From: Chlamydiia bacterium
GTDB lineage: Bacteria > Chlamydiota > Chlamydiia > Chlamydiales > FEN-1388
Direction: 5' to 3'
Assembly: GCA_028293095.1 (NCBI GenBank)
Contig: JAQGPK010000121.1
Coordinates: 1 to 9,803 of the forward strand
Length of the DNA: 9,803 nucleotides
Shown here: one piece after another, positions 1 to 6,092 of the stretch
How positions within the stretch are numbered: the stretch's first letter is position 1
Layout: each line of letters starts with the position of its first letter
The notes under the pieces: generated by a model
What the model was told of the DNA's origin: nothing
What the model saw: only the letters and a program-made list of their open reading frames with translations
Databases searched by the model: none
Position numbers and translations under genes: made by a program

Positions 1-363
1 AGTGAGTGCAGTTGGTGTAAGCTGTTCTCTCTCCATAATAATTTCTGTAAGCGCTTCTGGATCAATATTAAGTTTTGACGCTATTTTTTGACAGGCAGCA
101 CTAATTACAGCTTCTTTGATTTCTTCGTGAATATCACAAATGACATCACCCTTGTTGAGCGCTCTTAGAAGATTGTAACTATGTTTTTCAGCTTTTCTAG
201 CCGCTTGTGGATTTTCAAGTAGCCACTCTTCAATTTCTTCACGATTGAATCGAAAGTGGTTCTGGATTGAATAAGCAGGTATTTTTCCTTGATCGATCCA
301 TTCTAGGAGGGTCTCTATTGGTACATTCAGTAACTCTGATACTTCTTTAACTTCTAGATCCAT
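1..363 (-). CDS. ptsN: PTS-Ntr EIIA protein with N-terminal helix-turn-helix domain, 3' end cut by window edge
   Basis: Reading leftward from an ATG at 363, 121 codons are open to the window edge. Residues 1-50 look like a MerR/excisionase-type DNA-binding domain (EVSELLNVPIETLLEWIDQG, then a wing-like FRFNREEIEEWL). From about residue 62 the sequence turns into the start of a PTS EIIA type-2 domain (AVISAACQKIA, then IIMEREQLTPTALT, the segment that precedes the active-site PHxK motif in this family). The phospho-accepting histidine lies beyond the edge. In C. trachomatis the equivalent is ptsN_2 (CT290), also next to a plain ptsN. The ATG lies 5 bases past the ptsN_1 stop, and a GAAGG in the end of ptsN_1 is about 12 bases upstream, suggesting translational coupling. 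A DNA-binding EIIA is probably a phosphorylation-controlled regulator rather than a sugar transporter component; that role is inferred. Confidence 0.85.
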   Translation of the reverse strand, partial: MDLEVKEVSELLNVPIETLLEWIDQGKIPAYSIQNHFRFNREEIEEWLLENPQAARKAEKHSYNLLRALNKGDVICDIHEEIKEAVISAACQKIASKLNIDPEALTEIIMEREQLTPTALT

Positions 364-368
364 ATATA

Positions 369-815
369 TTAAATACCTTCAAATAACTTAGTAATTTCTT
401 CTGGGCTTGTAGCTGCAAGCATTTCTTTACGTAGGTTTTCATCGCGAAGGGCTGTGGTAAGCAAAGAGAGAATTTGTAGATATTCTGTCTGCTTATCGTC
501 AGGGCCTCCGATGAGAAAAATAAGTCGTACAGGTGCTCCATCAAGCGCATTCCATGGAAGACCACGTGATAAAACCCCGATTACCAAAAAGAAGTCATGA
601 TAACTTGCAAGTTTAGCATGCGGTATTGCAACTCCCATTCCTATTCCTGTAGAGACGATTTTTTCTCTTTCGTAGATAGCATTGAAGAATTTTTCTCCAT
701 CGGGAAGAGCTTTTATTTTTAAAGATGCCTCTATAAGCAACTTAAGAGCATTTTCTTTTGTTGATGCGTCGATAAAGCAAATTAGATTGTTGTTCACATA
801 ATTCGATATTTTCAT
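369..815 (-). CDS. ptsN: PTS-Ntr EIIA protein (nitrogen-regulatory phosphocarrier family)
   Basis: This is a single EIIA type-2 domain of 148 residues. The family signature is clear: AIYEREKIVSTGIGMGVAIPHAK, whose histidine (residue 66 from this start) is the phosphorylation site, followed by PVRLIFLIGGPDD and LQILSLLTTAL, which match the order in E. coli PtsN. Such proteins take phosphate from the EI/NPr chain and regulate by binding partners in the cytoplasm; no sugar-specific EIIB or EIIC is seen here. The start is uncertain. The frame is open to two ATGs at 851 and 848, with further ATGs at 821 and 815. I chose 815 (MKISNYV) because it aligns with the usual PtsN N-terminus, and because a promoter-like TTGACA would start transcripts below 851. 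None of the starts has a convincing ribosome binding site. It is the third gene of the accD-dut-ptsN-ptsN series. Confidence 0.9.
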   Translation of the reverse strand: MKISNYVNNNLICFIDASTKENALKLLIEASLKIKALPDGEKFFNAIYEREKIVSTGIGMGVAIPHAKLASYHDFFLVIGVLSRGLPWNALDGAPVRLIFLIGGPDDKQTEYLQILSLLTTALRDENLRKEMLAATSPEEITKLFEGI

Positions 816-849
816 AACCATCGCGGTGAAATTTGAAGACCAAAGCATC

Positions 850-877
850 ATTTTGGCGTTTCAAATTTAAATGTCAA
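850..877 (-). promoter_or_regulatory. candidate internal promoter for the ptsN pair
   Basis: On the minus strand there is a perfect TTGACA (877-872), 16 bases, then CAAAAT (855-850), which matches four of six positions of TATAAT. Transcription would begin near 843, downstream of the first two in-frame ATGs of ptsN_1, which favours the 821 or 815 start. The -35 box also overlaps the 11-base near-palindrome TCAACGGTTGA (875-885), so an operator is possible. This is a pattern match only, in an AT-rich gap, and readthrough from accD-dut is equally likely. Confidence 0.3.
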
Positions 878-896
878 CGGTTGAAAGAGATTTTTT

Positions 897-1379
897 TTAT
901 TTTTTGATAGATCCTGTGCCGGTATGTCCGAAACCACCCTCGCCTCGAGCGGTTGAAACAAGCTGCTGCGCTATTTCAAATTGCACCATCATAACAGGGG
1001 CTATCACGATTTGCGCAATGCGCATATCTGGAGTGACAATGAAATCAGTCCGGCTATGATTGATAAGAATTACAGAGACCTCGCCTCGATAGTCAGAGTC
1101 GATAGTGCCTGGTGTATTGAGGACCGTAATACCATGCTTTAAGGCAAGTCCACTACGCGGACGTATTTGCATCTCAAAACCTTGAGGGATTTCAAAGGCA
1201 AGTCCTGTAGGGATAAGTTTGGATGTTCCCGCAGCAATTGTGATATCCTCTTTGATATTTGCTCGAATATCGGCACCGGCTGCGCCTAATGAGGCATATT
1301 GTGGTATGAGCTCTGGGCGGTCAGTTACTACTTTAATACGAAGCGATTGTTTCTGGTCGATGAAGTCTTTGATGTTCAT
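897..1379 (-). CDS. dut: deoxyuridine 5'-triphosphate nucleotidohydrolase (dUTPase)
   Basis: This enzyme hydrolyses dUTP to dUMP and pyrophosphate, keeping uracil out of DNA and supplying dUMP for thymidylate. The 160-residue protein has all five motifs of the homotrimeric dUTPase family in order: AGADIRA (34-40), PRSGLALKHG (74-83), GTIDSDYRGE (91-100, with the catalytic Asp94 and the uracil-stacking Tyr97), RIAQ (120-123), and the C-terminal P-loop-like RGEGGFGHTG (145-154). The ATG at 1379 is the only ATG before the core; a GTGGA lies about 8 bases upstream. A TTG at 1400 is in frame but less likely. The start lies inside accD, giving a 47-base overlap, so dut is probably translated together with accD. 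The linkage to accD and ptsN matches the chlamydial order (CT291-CT293). Nothing is missing or unusual in the active site. Confidence 0.96.
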   Translation of the reverse strand: MNIKDFIDQKQSLRIKVVTDRPELIPQYASLGAAGADIRANIKEDITIAAGTSKLIPTGLAFEIPQGFEMQIRPRSGLALKHGITVLNTPGTIDSDYRGEVSVILINHSRTDFIVTPDMRIAQIVIAPVMMVQFEIAQQLVSTARGEGGFGHTGTGSIKK

Positions 1380-2226
1380 GTTTTTTTTCCACGGTAACAA
1401 ATTCTAGAATATGAGACAGCGTCTCTTTGAGTTGATGACGCGTTGCTATAAGGTCAATCATTCCATGCTTTAAAAGAAACTCAGATTGTTGGGCACCTGG
1501 CGGGAGAGGTTTACCTAAGATCTGTTCGATTACACGGGGGCCTGCAAAGCAGATGAGTGCATTGGGCTCTGCAATGATGATATCACCGAGTGCGGCAAAA
1601 GAGGCTGTAACACCGCCTGTTGTCGGGTTTGTTAACACGGAGATAAAAGGAACTTTTTGTTCATTGAGTTTTGCAAGTGCGGCACTTGTTTTTGCCATCT
1701 GCATGAGCGATAGCGTAGATTCTTGCATGCGCGCTCCACCTGAGGTAGAAACAACGATAAGAGGTAGCTTTTTTTCGCAAGCAAGTTCTATTAACCTTGT
1801 GAGCTTTTCTCCAACGACCGATCCCATTGAGCCGCCCATAAAATTGAAGTCCATTACCCCAAGTGCACAAGGAACTTCATTAATGGTACAGGTACCGACG
1901 AGAATGGCGTCATTATTGCCCGATTTTTCTTTGGCAATTTCGATCCTTTTTGGATAGCTTTCGGTATCGGTAAAGCCAAGAGAGTCAATAGAAGATAAAT
2001 TTTTGAAAAGTTCATGGAAAGAATCAGGATCACTCAGACTACGAATACGCTCATCAGCTGAGAGGCGATAGTGGTAATCGCACTTAGGGCAGCAGTTTGC
2101 GTTGCGCTCAAGTTCATTGGCGTGAATAAGCTCGACACAATGAGTACATTTTAACCATCCGCTATATCCATCCTTTTTACTAGATGTGATCTTGATCTTT
2201 GGCTTATTTCGGGAAAACAATCCCAT
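1333..2226 (-). CDS. accD: acetyl-CoA carboxylase, carboxyltransferase subunit beta
   Basis: AccD is the beta half of the carboxyltransferase that moves the carboxyl group from biotin on AccB to acetyl-CoA, giving malonyl-CoA for fatty acid synthesis; it works as a heterotetramer with AccA, which is not in this window. The 297-residue protein starts with the four-cysteine zinc ribbon typical of AccD (C27, C30, C46, C49), then the crotonase-like core: FMGGSMGSVVGEKL (about 129-142), STSGGARMQES (about 160-170), NPTTGGVTASFA (about 200-211) and FAGPRVIEQ (from 227). It is close to the usual length. The ATG at 2226 is chosen because AGGGAG stands 8 bases upstream; an in-frame GTG at 2235 overlaps that site and cannot be used with it. 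It is the first gene of the leftward operon and is divergent from slc1. Its last 15 codons are shared, in another frame, with the start of dut. Confidence 0.97.
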   Translation of the reverse strand: MGLFSRNKPKIKITSSKKDGYSGWLKCTHCVELIHANELERNANCCPKCDYHYRLSADERIRSLSDPDSFHELFKNLSSIDSLGFTDTESYPKRIEIAKEKSGNNDAILVGTCTINEVPCALGVMDFNFMGGSMGSVVGEKLTRLIELACEKKLPLIVVSTSGGARMQESTLSLMQMAKTSAALAKLNEQKVPFISVLTNPTTGGVTASFAALGDIIIAEPNALICFAGPRVIEQILGKPLPPGAQQSEFLLKHGMIDLIATRHQLKETLSHILEFVTVEKKHEHQRLHRPETIASY

Positions 2227-2250
2227 GGATGACACTCCCTGTAATAATAT

Positions 2251-2280
2251 AGTATAGATGAAAGTTGAAATTTCAGTCGA
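2251..2280 (-). promoter_or_regulatory. candidate promoter for the accD-dut-ptsN operon
   Basis: On the minus strand, TCGACT (2280-2275) is followed after 18 bases by TATACT (2256-2251). The -10 box is one base from consensus and the -35 box two. Transcription would begin near 2244, leaving a leader of about 18 bases that contains the AGGGAG ribosome binding site. The region is AT-rich, so other -10-like hexamers nearby (for example TATATT) could serve instead. Confidence 0.35.
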
Positions 2281-2352
2281 TCAGATTCTATTTGCGTATA
2301 AGTCGGATTATCTCACAAAATAGATGCAGAATAGTATATTGAAAAAAAATAT

Positions 2353-2380
2353 TTGAAATTCTAATGAATTTCTGTACAAT
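2353..2380 (+). promoter_or_regulatory. candidate housekeeping-type promoter for slc1
   Basis: TTGAAA (2353-2358) and TACAAT (2375-2380) are separated by 16 bases, each close to the TTGACA/TATAAT consensus. A start near 2387 would give a leader of about 33 bases carrying the GGAGG of slc1. No obvious hairpin or operator is seen between this site and the gene. The 2227-2419 gap between the divergent accD and slc1 genes contains nothing else I can support. Confidence 0.5.
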
Positions 2381-2419
2381 GAGTTTTATAAGCTAAAGTT
2401 TCAGTTGGAGGAAACATTC

Positions 2420-2932
2420 ATGTCTATTGAAAATGCCCGTGCTAACCTCAAAGAATTTGGGAAAGAGCTGGGTCTTGAAGATCTCGATTTCGACGAAAAC
2501 AACACGTGTATCTTGGGGATTGATGATGAGTATTCTCTTCATATTACCTACGAGCCTAATTCCAAGAAAATGTACATCTATTCTCCTCTATTAGATGGGC
2601 TCCCAAAAGATGACAAACTAAAGCTGAGACTTTATGAGAAGCTTCTAGAAGCTGCACTTCTTGGTGGACAGATGGCAGGCGGCGGCGTTGGTGTTGCTGT
2701 TAACGAGGAGCTTATCTTAGTGCACGCAACAATTGATATGGAACATGCAGTATCATCTGCTTTGAGAGCCTATGCTCCTGTGTTTGTTGAAATGGTTGAA
2801 AAGCAGCGTAAGATGTGCCAAGACATTTCTGAAGGCCGTGATTCTGGCGAGAAGTCTTCAACACCTACAGTACCTGGTGGCATGGCTGGTGGTATGCGTG
2901 GTGGTCAGCCTGGTGGATTTATTAAGATCTAA
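2420..2932 (+). CDS. slc1: type III secretion chaperone of the CesT/SycE family, Slc1-like
   Basis: This 170-residue protein strongly resembles chlamydial Slc1 (C. trachomatis CT043) as I remember that sequence. Shared blocks run in order: N-terminal ARANLKEFGKELGL, NNTCIL (27-32), EYSLHITYE (37-45), YIYSPLLDGLP (52-62), LYEKLLEAALLGGQMAGGGV (71-90) and a C-terminal helix with CQDISEGR. The tail (about 150-166) is rich in glycine, with methionine and proline. Class I chaperones of this kind are small homodimers in the bacterial cytoplasm that bind the N-terminal region of effectors and hand them to the injectisome; Slc1 serves several early effectors including Tarp. The start is the ATG at 2420, with GGAGG 8 bases upstream; an in-frame TTG at 2405 precedes that site and is rejected. 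The gene is a single-gene rightward unit ended by a strong hairpin. In C. trachomatis slc1 is not beside accD, so this location is a rearrangement. Confidence 0.9.
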   Translation: MSIENARANLKEFGKELGLEDLDFDENNTCILGIDDEYSLHITYEPNSKKMYIYSPLLDGLPKDDKLKLRLYEKLLEAALLGGQMAGGGVGVAVNEELILVHATIDMEHAVSSALRAYAPVFVEMVEKQRKMCQDISEGRDSGEKSSTPTVPGGMAGGMRGGQPGGFIKI

Positions 2933-2953
2933 GGTTTGATTATTTTAATTAAG

Positions 2954-2984
2954 AAAATGCCCACCCTTCTGGAATGGGCATTTT
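2954..2984. terminator. bidirectional rho-independent terminator between slc1 and sodM
   Basis: AAAATGCCCA (2954-2963) pairs perfectly with TGGGCATTTT (2975-2984) around an 11-base loop, and the plus strand continues with a T-rich tract to about 2991. The hairpin starts 21 bases after the slc1 stop and 7 bases past the sodM stop on the other strand, where the exit is TTTTCTT. It therefore probably ends both convergent transcripts. Confidence 0.88.
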
Positions 2985-2991
2985 TTATTTT

Positions 2992-3615
2992 CTAGTTACT
3001 TGCTTCTAAGTAACGCTGTTCAACGTTTTTCCAGTTTACAATTTTCCAGATGTTTTTGAGATATTCCGCGCGTACATTTTTGTACTGTAGATAATACGCA
3101 TGTTCCCATACATCAATACCAAGTAGAGGTACTAGTCCTTTTGTGCTGAGTGGATCTTGATTCTCGCAGCAGACAATCTCTACTCGTTTACGTGTTTTGT
3201 TATAGCCGAGCCAGCCCCAGCCGGATCCTTGAATGGCGACAGTTTTGGCGCTGAATTCGCTAATGAACGTTTCGACTGAACCAAACTCTGCTGTGATGGT
3301 CTCTTGTAGCTTTCCTTTCTGAAGATCACCACCGCCATTTTTTTCAGGTGTAAGATTGGTCCAAAAAATGGAGTGGTTGACATGGCCACCGCCATTGAAT
3401 CTAATAGCCGACTGAAGAGCGATCATTTGAGCTACGTCATGCTTTTTTTCCGCATCTAAATACTGCTCTAATGCTTTATTTAAGTTTGTGACATAGGTCT
3501 GATGGTGCTTTGTGTAGTGAAGATTCATGATCTCGGCAGAAATGACAGGCTCGAGTGCGTTAAAGTCGTAAGGGAGCTCTGGAAGGACATACTGGTATTG
3601 ACTAGATGATGACAT
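2992..3615 (-). CDS. sodM: superoxide dismutase, Mn/Fe family (Mn-type signature)
   Basis: Converts superoxide to oxygen and hydrogen peroxide. The 207-residue protein covers the whole family: helical N-terminal domain with LHYTKHHQTYV (32-42), then GGGHVNHSIFW (75-85) and the C-terminal alpha/beta domain with GSGWGWL (130-136) and GIDVWEHAYYL (166-176). Metal ligands are H33, H81, D168 and H172. Gly77 combined with Gln153 in ENQDP is the manganese-type arrangement; iron enzymes usually carry the glutamine at the first position. That points to Mn or cambialistic use but does not prove it. There is no signal peptide, so it is cytoplasmic. The ATG at 3615 has GAGG 6 bases upstream. A 59-base gap without a clear terminator separates it from the upstream 754-residue gene, so readthrough is possible. 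C. trachomatis also carries sodM close to accD (CT294). Confidence 0.95.
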   Translation of the reverse strand: MSSSSQYQYVLPELPYDFNALEPVISAEIMNLHYTKHHQTYVTNLNKALEQYLDAEKKHDVAQMIALQSAIRFNGGGHVNHSIFWTNLTPEKNGGGDLQKGKLQETITAEFGSVETFISEFSAKTVAIQGSGWGWLGYNKTRKRVEIVCCENQDPLSTKGLVPLLGIDVWEHAYYLQYKNVRAEYLKNIWKIVNWKNVEQRYLEASN

Positions 3616-3621
3616 AAGAAC

Positions 3622-3647
3622 CTCATAGTTTGTTGGTATGCTATGAG
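3622..3647 (-). promoter_or_regulatory. small hairpin in the sodM leader covering part of the ribosome binding site
   Basis: In the minus-strand transcript, CTCATAG (3647-3641) can pair with CTATGAG (3628-3622), which includes the first part of the GAGG ribosome binding site of sodM; the loop is 12 bases. Seven pairs, mostly A-U, form a weak stem. It could tune translation or be chance. Confidence 0.25.
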
Positions 3648-3674
3648 TGTGCCACTCTTTTCAGTTTTTTGTAT

Positions 3675-5939
3675 TTATATTTTTTCTCTGCCGAAACGTA
3701 ATTTTTCTGTTTCGATCATATCGACAATGAAGTGAAGAATTTTCCAGTCACAATCAGGTTTGTTTGTATTGGCATTAGGTATCGCTAGAGTCTCAATCCC
3801 ATCATCTTTACTAATGCTAAGACTTACTTGTCCTTGCGTATCTGTCCAAACAATCCAGTCATGAAATTCTTTTTCCTGAAGAGTTTTTGTTATAGCTTCT
3901 TTGGTACTATTTTTATAAAAATGGCCTTTAAGTAAAGTTTCAACAGTTACCGCATCTTTTGACTGAAATTCTAAGTCTCCATTTGCAAGCTTTTGCATCT
4001 CGTCATCGTTTAGTGGATAGCTTCCTAATTTTGTATCCGTTTCTTTTACACTAATAATCCAGCTGCTGTGTTTTTCACTAAAGTGAATAAACCAACTCTC
4101 GACAGGTAATCGTTGAAATAAAGTACGTATTGTACTTCCGGGTTTAAGAGAGCCAAAGTTTGATTGAGTACAGAGAGTATTGTGATTCTTAGGTATGTTA
4201 TCTAGAATGGCTAATTTTTTTGCTAAAATAGGGTCTAGTTTATTGGCGATAGTAGCACATGCTTGGAGAAGTTTTGCCGAAGGTGTTGTGAAAAGAACAG
4301 CGCGCTCTAATTCTTTAAAAAAGGTGTTTTTTAATTCTAAAAATAGAGATTGATTTTCACTAGAAAGGGGAAATACCTGCAGTAGATTTCCTAATTCATA
4401 AATTTTAGAAAGAGGGAATTCTTTTTCTTTTGGGAACTGTTTTAGAACTGTTTCTATTGTCATGAGTTGAGAGTAAATAGTAGTACCATCTTGCTTATTA
4501 ATTGAGATGTAGTTGACCCCACACTTTTTAGCTAATTGTACCAAGGTATTTTGTTCCGCCTTTTGCCCTTTTGAAAATTGAATTCTTTCCGTTTCTTCAA
4601 AGAAGTGCTCTCTTATGGTACGTAAAAATGGATCGAGTTGTATAAAACCTCTTTGAATGAGAGGAGTAGGAAGTTTTGCGAGTAGCTCACCTAACTTTTT
4701 TAATTCTTCAATAGAAAAATTTCTATTAATTTTTGGAAACTCTTGTTGTATTGATTCACTCGTTTTTGAGAGGAACTCTTTTAATAGTGTGTCTGTAGTT
4801 AAAGAGGGGTCTAGTTCCTCGGCACTGATGAGTAAACTTCCGAGCCTAGGATCATTTAAGATAGCTTGTTGCTCTGTTCCGATTGCCCTTTTTACAGATT
4901 CAAGAAAACGTTCTCTATATTTTTTGACCTCTTCATTAGTTTTGAGGAGTTCTGTAGACAGGCTGTTTAACAGATTGCCAAGACGAGGCAGGTTCTTAAA
5001 AGTAAGAGAAACATTTTCTGGAAATTCCGCTTGTATAGCACTTAAAGATCCATAGAATAGAGGCCGTATCACAAGCTTGTTTGCTTGATTTTCTACAATT
5101 TCATACTCATAACCAAGAGATTCTGCGCAATCTACGCACTCTTTCAAATAGGCTTCATTTGCAGGGGTGTCTTCTAATTCCAGTGTGTTGATAAGCTTTG
5201 CAAATGATTCTTTCCTTTCTTTGAGTTGCGAATCACATTCAAGCAACCCTGGAGGTAGTTCTGTGAGTATCTTTCCAAACTTTATAATATCCTCATATTT
5301 GAAATCATCTTCTTCTTTTTTTAAATATTCTACAGTTTCTAATTGTTTAATAACTTTTGGGACTTGGCTATTTAAAAATGTATAAGGATTTTCTTTACTA
5401 GGCGTTTTCAAGAGGGCGTATTCATGCCCTAAATCTCGCGCAAAAGATTGGCATTTTTCTAGCAGAAATTGGTCTGAAGGGGAGGCGGCAGTTTGACTTT
5501 CAATGCCTTCCAAGAAAATAGTTTGAAGATGGGAGAAAAGAGGACTTATGGATGCAGTATTTTTTTGAAGCTTTAGCAGAGTGGCTCCAAGTTTTGTCAG
5601 CTCAGCAAGAGAAAAGGTATCCTCTTCTAAGGATTGCATGGTCGTGTAGAGAGTAGTAAGTTCAACGAGTGTTTTATCTACTATTTCTCCTTTTTCTGGA
5701 GCTTTTTGTGTTATATAAGTATGCAGTTGATGAGCAAAGTTAGTAAGCTTTTCTATTTTTTTAGAATTAAAAGATCCTTTTTTGCCTTGTGGAATTTCAT
5801 TAATGCATTTAGCAAGGTCATTAATAGTTTCATCAAGACTAGACAAAGTAGGTTTATTTTTAGGAGAAAAGGTGAACTCTCCGATACCAACATGTTGAGG
5901 TGAGTATGCATTATTATCAAAATCAAAAATTTCAGACAT
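3675..5939 (-). CDS. large helical repeat protein of unknown function, candidate secreted effector
   Basis: I do not recognise this 754-residue protein. It begins with about 35 residues of polar, likely disordered sequence. From about residue 109 to 581 there are five degenerate ~100-residue units, each opened by a pattern like FSxxELxKLGxLLxxLP; the conserved glycine falls at 118, 222, 321, 417 and 517. A shortened unit around 57-76 may precede them. No tryptophan occurs in the first 615 residues, while five (616, 627, 695, 698, 732) fall in the last 139, where short beta-like segments suggest a different fold. There are no membrane segments or enzyme motifs I can name. The ATG at 5939 follows AGGTG by 5 bases, and that site lies in a long inverted repeat. 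The gene looks more AT-rich than its neighbours. A flexible N-terminus, repeats and a nearby type III chaperone gene fit a secreted effector; this is inference. Confidence 0.85.
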   Translation of the reverse strand: MSEIFDFDNNAYSPQHVGIGEFTFSPKNKPTLSSLDETINDLAKCINEIPQGKKGSFNSKKIEKLTNFAHQLHTYITQKAPEKGEIVDKTLVELTTLYTTMQSLEEDTFSLAELTKLGATLLKLQKNTASISPLFSHLQTIFLEGIESQTAASPSDQFLLEKCQSFARDLGHEYALLKTPSKENPYTFLNSQVPKVIKQLETVEYLKKEEDDFKYEDIIKFGKILTELPPGLLECDSQLKERKESFAKLINTLELEDTPANEAYLKECVDCAESLGYEYEIVENQANKLVIRPLFYGSLSAIQAEFPENVSLTFKNLPRLGNLLNSLSTELLKTNEEVKKYRERFLESVKRAIGTEQQAILNDPRLGSLLISAEELDPSLTTDTLLKEFLSKTSESIQQEFPKINRNFSIEELKKLGELLAKLPTPLIQRGFIQLDPFLRTIREHFFEETERIQFSKGQKAEQNTLVQLAKKCGVNYISINKQDGTTIYSQLMTIETVLKQFPKEKEFPLSKIYELGNLLQVFPLSSENQSLFLELKNTFFKELERAVLFTTPSAKLLQACATIANKLDPILAKKLAILDNIPKNHNTLCTQSNFGSLKPGSTIRTLFQRLPVESWFIHFSEKHSSWIISVKETDTKLGSYPLNDDEMQKLANGDLEFQSKDAVTVETLLKGHFYKNSTKEAITKTLQEKEFHDWIVWTDTQGQVSLSISKDDGIETLAIPNANTNKPDCDWKILHFIVDMIETEKLRFGREKI
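4197..5615 (-). repeat. five degenerate tandem ~100-residue repeats within the 754-residue protein
   Basis: Opening segments are FSLAELTKLGATLLKL (109), FKYEDIIKFGKILTELPPGL (213), LTFKNLPRLGNLLNSL (312), FSIEELKKLGELLAKLP (408) and FPLSKIYELGNLLQVFP (508). The conserved glycine steps by 104, 99, 96 and 100 residues. A second anchor about 50 residues on is seen in three units: FARDLGHEY, CAESLGYEY and LAKKCGVNY. Three units end with a helix closing in FP just before the next unit (AIQAEFP, SIQQEFP, VLKQFP). The repeats are visible in protein only and have diverged at DNA level, so the duplication is old. Confidence 0.75.
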
Positions 5940-5943
5940 AATA

Positions 5944-6014
5944 TCACCTATATATTAAAATTTACAAATATACAATTATTAATATTATGTAAATAAATTT
6001 TAATATATAGGTGA
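5944..6014. repeat. perfect 21-bp inverted repeat upstream of the 754-residue gene, covering its ribosome binding site
   Basis: TCACCTATATATTAAAATTT plus one A (5944-5964) is the exact reverse complement of 5994-6014; the spacer is 29 bases of almost pure A and T. On the minus strand the gene-proximal arm ends in TATAGGTGA, which contains the AGGTG ribosome binding site, 4 bases before the ATG triplet region at 5939. Two readings are possible. If transcription enters from above 6014, the leader RNA folds into a 21-pair stem hiding that site. If it starts inside the spacer (TTTACA at 5993-5988 and TATATT at 5972-5967, with a short 15-base gap), the arms flank the promoter and may bind a regulator. 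Confidence 0.85.
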
Positions 6015-6029
6015 ATATAGCCAGAAATA

Positions 6030-6057
6030 AAACATGCACCATCTTTGGTGCATGTTT
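6030..6057 (-). terminator. rho-independent terminator after the GT-B-like gene
   Basis: In the minus-strand transcript AAACATGCACC pairs perfectly with GGTGCATGTTT, 11 pairs around a 6-base loop, followed by a modest TTTATTTC tract. It lies 35 bases past the stop at 6093 and separates this gene from the 754-residue gene. The weak T tract leaves room for readthrough. The rest of the 5940-6092 gap holds the inverted repeat and no gene. Confidence 0.8.
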
Positions 6058-6092
6058 AAAGAAAGAAAAATGCTAAAAGGAGGGAAGCATTG

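Noticed and set aside
875..885. TCAACGGTTGA near-palindrome as a terminator after dut
   Set aside because: The two five-base arms are separated by a single base, so no RNA hairpin can form; at most it is a protein-binding site.
1395..1408. A 14-base match (TAACAAATTCTAGA) to 7336-7349
   Set aside because: One copy is inside accD coding sequence and the other in an AT-rich gap; there are no further copies or structure, so chance is sufficient.
1553..1957. A 134-codon open frame on the plus strand
   Set aside because: It is antisense to the conserved core of accD, and its composition is explained by that gene.
2233..2235. GTG as the start of accD
   Set aside because: It overlaps the AGGGAG ribosome binding site that serves the ATG at 2226.
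4657..5055. A 132-codon open frame on the plus strand
   Set aside because: It is antisense to the repeat protein; the serine- and phenylalanine-rich composition is what the complement of lysine- and glutamate-rich codons gives.
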